From NCBI GenBank assembly GCA_951217055.1, contig OX578282.1:21573106-21637105 (forward strand): a stretch of DNA of 64,000 nucleotides, read 5' to 3'. The DNA is from Gerris lacustris (taxonomy: Eukaryota; Arthropoda; Insecta; Hemiptera; Gerridae). Below are positions 55,950 to 64,000 of the stretch, piece after piece. A program made the translations under genes and the position numbers. Every line of letters begins with the position of its first letter. The stretch's first letter is position 1. A model generated the notes under the pieces. The model was given only the letters and a program-made list of their open reading frames with translations, was not told the origin of the DNA and ran no database searches.

Positions 55950-56240
55950 CGGACCAGGCTAGTCAGTGTTATAGATAGTGTCTTGAGAGTTTTAGGAAAT
56001 TCACCACTTGGATAGCTAATCCTACCATTTTACTATTTATGTGTAGGGTCTGTTGGCAAAAACGAAGACTTATAACTTCCTGGGTTGTTTTGTCTCTCAA
56101 TAATGCACAAGTATCTACGTACGTACCTAAACATATGAAGTTTTGCAGTTGTGTAATATCATTTGTAATAACCCAAACACAGGAAAAAGTGTAGGAAACC
56201 CCCAAAAAATCATCCTTGCCCAAAATCAAGAGGTTGACAT
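55950..56240 (-). pseudogene. LINE reverse transcriptase fragment, second locus
   Basis: The minus-strand frame includes ITQLQNFICLGTYVDTCALL then DKTTQEVISLRFCQQTLH. It is followed, beyond a stop, by a SESWRYETW-like string. This resembles the V-x-x-F-x-YLG...EI-x-x-RI...YGCETW region that follows the catalytic domain of many LINE reverse transcriptases, with Tyr replaced by Cys in YLG. It is too short and decayed to name the clade. It need not belong to the same element as 51287-52600. Confidence 0.45.
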
Positions 56241-57282
56241 TTTTATTAACGGAAATGCGTCACCTGGAGTGTTAAAAGAAAGAAAAGGACACCCTAAGTT
56301 TTAAGGAACTTTTGATAAATTGCATATCTTTAAAGAACCCCCCTCAAAATAAAATATCTTGAGCTCGGGTAAATACTTATAGCTAAAAAATCTTCGTAAT
56401 AACTGCCATTTTGTAAAGGCTGCGTTAGTAAGAAGAGAATTTTTTTGTTTGACGCACTATCCAAATCTCTGACTTTGTAGTTGTAATAGGTAAAAAATGT
56501 CTTAATCAAAATTGGTAACCTAGAAGGCGTAATAAAGTGTTGCTTGAATAACAAAAGTCACTCAAATAGTCATTTCTAATTGTCTATATTTAATAGGATA
56601 GTCTTATTTTTCCTTTTTACTTCTGAATGATATTCTATCACACTCCCTGTCAATAAGCAAGATAAAATTGAAGTAGTTAGTCTGACTTTTACTCACAATT
56701 TACACTGTTATAAATTAAGTCTTTACTTTGTCTGTTTTTAATAAGTAGTTTAGATTTCTTTAGTTGTGAAATGAAAGAAATCCAAAACTAACTAGAATTT
56801 GTTTGAGACTAGTGTCTGCTTTACAAACTAATACATTATTACTTTATTACTAATTTAACATTATAACGTATTGTTGTCCATGTCGTAACAGAATTAGATT
56901 TAATATTATGAAATAAGTTGTAAATCTCTATCCATTAGCTTAGTTTCTTTATAGAACTGATTTTACCTAGCAAATAAGCTGAAGTTGTTCTTGAAGACTT
57001 CGATTTTTTTATGTTGATTCAGGGATTTTCTATCTGTACAGTATTTCATTTTTTCGTATTTCATTTAGTTTTTATTAACAAAGAGGTTCTTAAAGTGGAG
57101 ATAATTTTGAGCAGACCCACCTAAAGCGGAGGTTAAGAATGTTAGGGATATTTGAATTAAGGTATGGCTTGTTTTTGACCTTATTTTTTTAATTTTTCCT
57201 TACCTTAAAGGAAAAGTATTGTAGGCAATGTAGATGACCTGATCTAGTAGTTGAAAGCTGAGAGAAGAAGAGAATATAAGGG
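56241..57282. other. No recognised gene
   Basis: AT-rich. The minus-strand frame at 56330-56554 is unassigned, and I see no repeat borders. Confidence 0.55.
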
Positions 57283-57515
57283 TATAGCAACCCCAAATTG
57301 TGAGCTGAATTAACTTTTTGATTTTGGGCTATGATTTTTCTGAGCATATATAGGTATGACAAATTTCATTGAAATCTGCCCAACAGTAAGGCTCCACGTG
57401 TCCGCAAAGGAGGCAGACAACAGACATCAGACATTTTTATAAAACAACTATTTTTGAACTTAGCGGACCCTAAAACGTGTAAATCCATCAAAATAAAATG
57501 TTTGCGCCATTAAAA
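57283..57515 (-). repeat. S-family fragment
   Basis: CAACCCCAAATTGTGAGCTG, ATGATTTTTCTGAGCATATA, ATGACAAATTTCATTGAAAT and AAATCCATCAAAATAAAATG match the first half of the family, in the same orientation as 62640-63143. The tRNA-like end is absent. Confidence 0.75.
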
Positions 57516-58621
57516 TTATTCTCTTTTACTCCTTTATAAAAAACAATAAAACCACCAATATAAATACTTTTTTGAAACATCGTGAACTCGAGAGAATACA
57601 AAATGATTTGAATTTTCTTTTTTACGTACCTATATATTTGTTTTAAAGAAATCCTTTTTTATGTTACTGTTCTATTGTTTCTTTTAATTACTGAATTCTT
57701 TGTGCTTATAAGTTTTTTCTTTTTTCCCCCTTTTCCTTCATCCAATCTTCTAAAGAAACTTCAGTATTAGTTTTCTAAACAAAAACTCAATTCCCTTCTC
57801 TTCCTTCCCACCCTTTCACTACCTCGTTTTTTACTCTGGAAATTGATTGAAAGGCGCCTGAATGAATTTAGGGGCTCATTGAAAACGAACAATGCTTTCT
57901 TTATTATTTTTGTTTCTTTTTATTTTAGTCCAAAAAAGGTTAAAAAGTAGAGGATTACTTTTTTTTCGGAAAGTAAAGAATAGAAAAAAAATTAAAATGA
58001 ATAAATTCAAGTATAAAAAAGTGTATGTATAATAAAATGTTTCGCCTGAGGGAATCAAAAAACTTATTATTTCAATAATGTTTTTTTTCCGGTCGAATAA
58101 GTTTTTTTAAATTTTATCCTTTGTTACTTTGTTTTAAAAAAGAACTAAATCAAATAAAATCAGTAAGGTGTGCAACTTTTAATATCACCAAATTAAATTG
58201 CTTTTAAGAATTGGAAAGAAATTACTTTTAATTGTTTGAATAATTGGTGAAATATCTAAATATTTTTGATCGATTCTAGGTCCTGACTGGGTCACGTTCG
58301 CTGGACTACTTTGGAAATTATAAACAGGGGGGCACGGGCACCTAGCTGAGTTCTTTGCCCACTCGACCTCCGCCTGAAACTTAGGTCTAATTACCGACGT
58401 ATTATCTGGTTAGTTTATTATTTTGAATCCTAGAGAGGTGATTATTGTTTTACATTAATGACCTTATCAAGCAGTTGAGTGAGGTGGTCGGATCCTCCAC
58501 CCTATAATCACCTATGTGTTGATCAGTATTTAAATAAGAACCAAAATAATAAAATTAAATGGGTTTTGGAAGTGGAGGAGGCGGTATATTTTTGTTACTT
58601 ACTTTTTCCCACTTGCCTTTT
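57516..58621. other. No recognised gene
   Basis: The stretch is A- and T-rich. A GC-richer patch at 58278-58515 includes the 10-bp inverted pair AGGTGATTAT (58436-58445) and ATAATCACCT (58504-58513), perhaps a small foldback element of 78 bp. Confidence 0.5.
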
Positions 58622-58990
58622 ACTTTTATTTATTGGAGCCTAAACTACTGGGCTGATTTTTTTGGTGCAATTTGGCATACGGTTCAGAAAAATCAAACTC
58701 GAGGCGAAATAAAATTATTTATTTTAGCTCTAAATTTGTGGCTTCACCAAACACGCCTGAAAATAATAACAAGAGAAATAAAAAAAATGTTTCTCGAAAA
58801 TGATTCCGACGTTTTTTTATTTAGATCATTTCAAATGTAGTCATTTTAAATACAAATCTAACCATATAAGTTGTTTTTCCGGGAAAAAATCATGTTCCTA
58901 TGTAATATCCTTTAAACGTGGACGATGAGTGGCCGGGTTCGATTTTTCACTGGGAAGTTATTTTTATGGTAAATTTTGATAAAATATTTA
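58622..58990 (+). repeat. S-family copy, 5'-truncated
   Basis: GGAGCCTAAACTACTGGGCT, TTCAGAAAAATCAAACTCGA and GATTCCGACG match the middle of the family. It ends with GTGGCCGGGTTCGATTTTTC and GAAGTTATTTTTATGGTA. The B box is mutated here. The overlapping 93-codon plus-strand frame is incidental. Confidence 0.75.
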
Positions 58991-58997
58991 ATAATAA

Positions 58998-59060
58998 CTA
59001 GGGGGCTCTGCCCCCTACTCGCTTCGCTCGTTCAAGGCAGTGGCCACTGCGCGGGATATG
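58998..59060 (-). mobile_element. Possible Helitron 3' terminus
   Basis: Read on the minus strand, GAAGCGAGTAGGGGGCAGAG then CCCCCTAG and T. A short GC hairpin (GGGGGC/GCCCCC) directly precedes CTAG, and the next base is T, as expected for a Helitron 3' end. The opposite end, which should begin TC after an A, was not identified, and no Rep/helicase sequence is visible. Other element types can have similar GC-rich ends. Confidence 0.35.
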
Positions 59061-60930
59061 TAGATACATTATATGTAACTATGTGCAACTATGCTTTTAT
59101 ATGCAGCGCAAACAACACACTTGACTAAGAAATTTTGTATTCATTTAAGAGAAATTTTTGTCTGAGTTGACATAGAAAGTCGGACCTATCCACTATTTGT
59201 TAATGTCATAATAATTACATAGTAAACGGAGCCACGGGTCGATAGGTTAAGTGTATGTAGGAGGCATCCCGCGCTACTCTTTACTCGTGTTTTTTTTTTT
59301 AGATTTTACACTCCTGCTGCATTATTGATGATCTTTTCAAATGCTACAAGAATTGGCCTGTTTTTGTCGTATCTTCAACAAAAATCGTCTGATCTTTACA
59401 GCTTGCATTAGAATCAGAAATCTTTGCCAGACCAATATTGATGAAATGCTCTGTTTATTTGGGCATAAAAAATTAACCAGATGATTTGATAAGGTAAAAC
59501 CAAGTCAGTGTTTGAATTTTTTGCTCTATGAGCCGGTTATATAAGGTATTCACCTGGTTCAATTTATTATAAGCGAAGAAATCTACTTTTCTTAGTATGC
59601 AACATGTACCTATAGTTATTTTTATTTTATGCTTATTTTAATCTTATGGTCGTGTACTTGCATTACGTAATTTATAAATGTTAAATGTATATACAAGTAA
59701 AAAAATATTATTGGGAACGTTAAATGTGAAAGAAGTCCAAATTTGTGTTTTAAGTCGTAAGAGTTTATAGAAAATCAAATCCTTTCTAGAAAGACAATGC
59801 ATACTTGTATGAGGATAAAAGTTTGAATTTGTCAAGATGTTTAGCACACAACCAAATCTATACATGACATTTCAGCTTGATATAATGAAGACAACAGATT
59901 TTTTTCTTTTCATTTCTCTCTTACACACCAATGTGACAGATGCTCGACGGCGACACGTCCGAAACGGCATTTTTTTAAGCGTCGGCCCGTCAATTCGTAT
60001 GACAGTTCATTTCGGTACGTCTAGTTTCTCTCGATGTCTAGGGAGGTAGCCACGAGGATCATGCCAGGGTTCAAGTGGTACCGTGACCGATTGCGAAGAT
60101 CTGCGGTCGGGTTACACAGAGGTACAATGTTCCTCGGAATTACCTTTACATCGGATGTACCTTATGTGACCTGCCGAGTTCTTTGCTGTAAGGTACCTTT
60201 TGGTTCAGTCTTGAGATAATCCATCTATGTCTTTCAATCAGGTTCCCCTTTGGAGCTTTGTCTCTTGGACTTAGTCAGTCGGATATTTATTTCTTTACAA
60301 CCATCCCATTGGGTTTAGACTGTCTCCCTTATATTATATAAAAGACATTTTACTTTTTTTATTACTTCAGCCTTATTTGTATTGAAATATTAAGTAAGCT
60401 CAAATCAAATTACTGTAAAACTAGCTTTCGCTTTTCGAACATCAGGTTTATTTAAACATTTAAGCTCTTTAAGTTTTAAAGAATCTTTTGTTAGAAACAA
60501 CTAACTCGAAATAAAGAAAGTTCTTTAGTCATTAAAATTACAATGACTGAAGTAATGTTAAAAGAACACTTTGTGTAGGAGTAAAATTTAATTATATTGT
60601 GGAAACTTTATGAATGTTGGAACATTAACTTTAGGATAGGGCACTAGCTATTTTCCAAGATTCTATAGGTGAAGTCACTAAACTTTTTTAATTCAAAGAA
60701 TGACCTTCGTCTGTAAAGGTGAATTGCATGAAAAGTTTACTAGTTATAAAAGGAATGGGTTGAGAAGACGTCATAACTGCACATTTGCACATATTGTATA
60801 ACATTTTTGCATTTACAAAAATCTTAATAGAACTGTAGAACACCTTTCTTATTTTTTTCTTTATTTTTTTTTTAAACATGAATATGATTTAGCTTTGGGT
60901 TGCAGAAGAAATTTCCGTCACACAAAAAAG
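59061..60930. other. No recognised gene; one exon-like island
   Basis: 59941-60192 is GC-richer and is preceded by a T/C-rich tract and GTGACAG/ATG (a fair splice acceptor). It includes GTAAG/GTACC near 60190. Its frames (for example from 60034, MSREVATRIMPGFKWYRDRL) are unassigned, and the frame from the putative acceptor stops after 12 codons. The rest is AT-rich. Confidence 0.35.
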
Positions 60931-61458
60931 ACATGAAAAATGTGACACTTTTAAATATCGTGCCAGGAAGTTAGGATTAAGGAGGATGTCGTTAGGCTTC
61001 TATTTATAGTACAATATTTTGACGATAGGTGAGCTGAAGTTTCAATTAACGACATGCAAAATGTGACGCTTTTAAATATTGTGCCAGGAAGTTAGGATTA
61101 AGGAGGAGGTCGTTAGGCTTCTATTTATAGTACAATATTTTGACGATAGGTGAGCTAAAGTTCCAATTAACGACACGCAAAATGTGACACTTTTAAATAT
61201 TGTGCCAGGAAGTTAGGATTAAGGAGAAGGTCGTTAGGCTTCTATTTATATTACAATATTTGACGATAGGTGAGCTGAAGTTTCAATTAACGACATGCAA
61301 AATGTGACGCTTTTAAATATTGTGCCAGGAAGTTAGGATTAAGGAGAAGTCGTTAGGCTTCTATTTATAGTACAATATTTTGACGATAGGTGAGCTGAAG
61401 TTTCAATTATCGACATGCAAAATGTGACGCTTTTAAATATTGTGCCAGGAAGTTAGAA
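60931..61458 (+). repeat. 121-bp satellite array
   Basis: Units start at 60931, 61052, 61173, 61293 and 61413 with ACATGCAAAATGTGACGC, so the period is 120-121 bp. There are four full units and one partial. Units differ at only a few positions (for example GGAGGAGGTCG against GGAGAAGTCG). Each carries TGTGCCAGGAAGTTAGGATT and TTTGACGATAGGTGAGCTGA. It is non-coding. The high similarity suggests recent expansion or homogenisation. Confidence 0.95.
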
Positions 61459-62282
61459 TATAATAGGAGGTAGTTTGGTTTTATTTTCCACTTTACTTTT
61501 ATTTTTTCTAAAATGAAGTAGTACTATATTTCGCCGATAGAAGTTCTAAATTTTATATAAAATTATATCAGAGCTCCTAGTGGACCAAATGGTAATTACA
61601 ATGGATTAATGTTTTATATTTTCACACCTTAAGAACCGTCAACTATATCAATTGGAAAAATATCCAGATTTTCTCCACTTCATGGTAAAATATTGAAATG
61701 TCGATATGTGTATTCAATGCCCAAAAACTTAACCATGATTCAATGTTTTTCCATAAAATGGAGAAATAAGTATATTTTTTAATGTACCTCAGTGTTTTGA
61801 CAATAATGTTAAAGATTATTCAAACTATATTATAGATATTTTACCCAGTAAATAAAAATCAAAGAAAAAATGCTGTCATTCTGTTAAATATGAGAAAGTA
61901 GTAGTAATACATTTTGATAGGGACATTTGCTACTGAGAATAGTGCATTATGTATTATTATTCACTAAGAAAAAAGCAACATTGAACTTATTCTGATCATC
62001 AGATCAAGATAATTAATTTAAAAAAGTCAAAAGTGGTCACTATATATAACATTAATTTTCTATTCAACATAATAATATAACGAAGTTAATCGTTCATTTC
62101 TTAAATAATTAAGAGCTGATGTTTTAATGATGATTCTTTGATAAATATACTGCGTAATAGAATGATTGTAATTGGCGAAGACTTATAATTATATAAATTA
62201 TGATAGCGGCCACTAATGTGAATTATGATTTATACCTTTTAATGAAATTTTTGGATAACTAGGGATGATCGTATTATACATG
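61459..62282. other. No recognised gene
   Basis: AT-rich sequence without repeats or frames that I can support. Confidence 0.6.
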
Positions 62283-63805
62283 TACAGTGTGTCCCAAGAT
62301 AAAGAATCCGAAAGGAAAAATTTTCTTGATTTTGTGTACAGGATGTTCTGTTTTTTGAAAAATTTAAAATCAGACCAAGAGTAAACTACCCTTATTTTTG
62401 ATTGTACCGAAAAATATTATTTAGAAAAGTGGTTCAGAATTGCAAAAAATGTATAAATATTACGTATTAATTTATTTTATGAAAACAAAAAATACTTATA
62501 AATCAAATAATAAGCTAATGTAATAAATAAATACTAAAAAATCTGTCTGAGACAACTCAGACAAACTTTCTCATATACAAGTTCATAATTACTTAGCCAA
62601 TATTTTCCATTTATTAGTTTTTGTCAGTGCGTTTAATTAATATATTGAAAATTATATCAAAATCTACCATAAAAATAACTTCTCCAGGGCGGGGAATCGA
62701 ACCCGGGATCTCTCCGTCCACGTTTTTAGCTATTTTCTCAGGAACTAGATTTTTCCTGAAAACTGCTTATATCGTTGGATCCGTATTTAAATGGACTACA
62801 TTTTAGAATGTTTTAATCAAAATCGTCGAAACTGTTTCCAATAAAGTTTTTTTTTTTTTTCACGTTTTTTCAGAGTTTTTGGGGGGGTAGCGCCCCCAAA
62901 TTTGGAGCTAAAATTCATTTCTCGATATCGCCTCGGGGTATGATTTTTCTGAACATGTATGCCAAATTTCGTCAAAATCGGCCCAGTAGTTAAGGCTCCA
63001 GGCGTCTGCACAGTCAGACGACGGACAGACATTTTTTAAAAAACACTTTTTTGGACTCAGGGGACCTCAGACCGTCTCCATCAAAATCTCAAAATCGAAT
63101 TTTCGCGCCATCACAATACTTTCTCTTTATATGAGAAAGTAAAAATATCATTACAACAAGTAATTAATAATTCTAATCTTAACATTTCATAATCTAATCT
63201 TAAAATTTAAGTATCACAAAAAAAAAAACAGAATTGAAAAATAAAATTAAAGAAATGATCATTCAAATGTATTGTCACCTACTTCTGCGCAAATTTGAAT
63301 CTTTTTTATAAATTCTTTTCCCTTTCTTTTCCTTTTGAACTTAATCAAGGGGAATATTGGCAGTGACCTGACCAGTATAACGATTTCCTTTAACTCTTCC
63401 AAGCTATTATCCACTTGTTTATTATAAAAAGGCAAAGAACTATTTGTTGCAGTTAGCTTATTACTTATGTTTAGAAAACAAACTAAAATTTAATATTTCA
63501 GAAAATTAACTGAAATTTAATAATTCATAAAATAAAATAATATTTTATATTTATACGTTTTTTGCAATTCTGAACCACTTATCTAAATAATATTTTTTGA
63601 TATCATCGAAAATAAGGGTAGGTTACTCTTGATCATATTTTAATGATTTCAAAAACCAGAACATCCTGTACACAAAATTAAGAAAATTTTATTATTTTAG
63701 AGGTTTCAGAAGAAACAGGAGTTTTTATGAAGAATTACTTTTTTTCGAAAACCCAAAAATAAGAAAATATTTCCTTTCGAATACTTTATCTTGGGACATA
63801 CTGTA
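62283..63805. mobile_element. 1.5-kb palindromic element containing an S copy
   Basis: The left end TACAGTGTGTCCCAAGATAA and right end TTATCTTGGGACATACTGTA are inverted. Arms continue for about 200-350 bp, for example AAAAGTGGTTCAGAATTGC against GCAATTCTGAACCACTTAT, and TTGTGTACAGGATGTTCTG against CAGAACATCCTGTACACAA. The end consensus TACAG(G/T)(G/A)TGTCCCA links it to the element at 39727-40729. The inner 62640-63143 is an S-family repeat, so the element was a target for a later insertion. Confidence 0.85.
62640..63143 (-). repeat. S-family repeat, most complete copy
   Basis: On the minus strand it begins TACTTTCTCATATAAAGAGA and AAGTATTGTGATGGCGCG. It passes through CCTGGAGCCTTAACTACTGG and CCGATTTTGACGAAATTTGG. 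It ends GGGATCTCTCCGTCC in plus reading, i.e. GGACGGAGAGATCCCGGG then TTCGATTCCCCGCCCTGG. A tRNA-type B box (GGTTCGATTCC) with an upstream TAGCTAAAAACGTGG possible A box lies at the 3' end. It has about 500 bp, no coding capacity, and no clear poly-A tail. Confidence 0.85.
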
Positions 63806-64000
63806 TGCCTTGAACATTATCGATGTTTCTTATGTTTTTTCTTGGGTGTTCTCGATATAACTTTGCTATTTTTTGTATATACATTGTTTAATATATGGCG
63901 AAATAAGGTTTGTTAAAAAAAGTTGGAAACCTTCTACGGGATCGTAACGGATATGTGCAATGGATAAAATACCGTAGCAACCAAAAGGAGGAAAGTTTGC
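63806..64000. other. No recognised feature
   Basis: The last bases of the window show no frame or repeat that I can identify. Confidence 0.6.

Noticed and set aside
60931..61458. CRISPR-like array or operator repeats
   Set aside because: The whole 121-bp unit is conserved, which is a satellite pattern.

Overview
The window is AT-rich eukaryotic DNA, most likely from an arthropod and probably an insect. This guess rests on the overall composition, on a PIF/Harbinger element carrying a MADF-type second gene, on tRNA-derived SINEs, and on several families carrying the CTGT/GACA-rich tracts common in insect repeats. I cannot name the species. I recognise no intact host protein-coding gene. The longest open frame is 117 codons and lies in a degenerate tandem repeat. 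The window looks like an intergenic region or a long intron filled with transposon remains.

Layout. 1-5059: AT-rich, with poly-G, poly-C and (TA)n tracts. 5060-8640: a dense repeat cluster holding a 236-bp TIR element, a 58-bp minisatellite, a palindromic MITE split by a hAT-like element, a 0.7-kb element with GGGTCC termini, a second palindromic MITE and a duplicated 260-bp repeat. 9.4-18.5 kb: sparse, with small MITEs (16598-16852, 17000-17140) and weak exon-like islands. 18.4-20.8 kb: fragments of families called R1, S and F below. 20.8-28.9 kb: mostly featureless, with a G-rich/C-rich inverted minisatellite and a (TA)n tract. 28.9-30.0 kb: two F copies head to head. 30-35.5 kb: sparse. 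35.5-36.1 kb: a tRNA-derived SINE inside a minisatellite, with a visible target duplication. 36.7-44.5 kb: hairpins, a perfect 232-bp palindrome, a 1-kb palindromic element, and more R1 and S copies. 46.0-46.5 kb: a TA-flanked MITE.

48.4-50.1 kb holds the most informative element. It is a 1.69-kb PIF/Harbinger-type transposon with TAA target duplications that keeps the start of the transposase gene and, facing it, the first exon of a MADF gene with one in-frame stop. 51.3-52.6 kb is a LINE reverse-transcriptase pseudogene cut by a hAT-type MITE with an exact 8-bp duplication. 53.7-64 kb holds a degenerate 170-bp repeat, a second LINE fragment, further S copies, a possible Helitron end, a 121-bp satellite array and a 1.5-kb palindromic element containing an S copy.

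No host pathway or operon is visible. The main biological themes are repeat nesting, which gives relative ages, and the many long inverted repeats, which would fold into long double-stranded RNA if transcribed. Boundaries were read by eye, so dispersed repeat ends are approximate unless a target duplication is stated.
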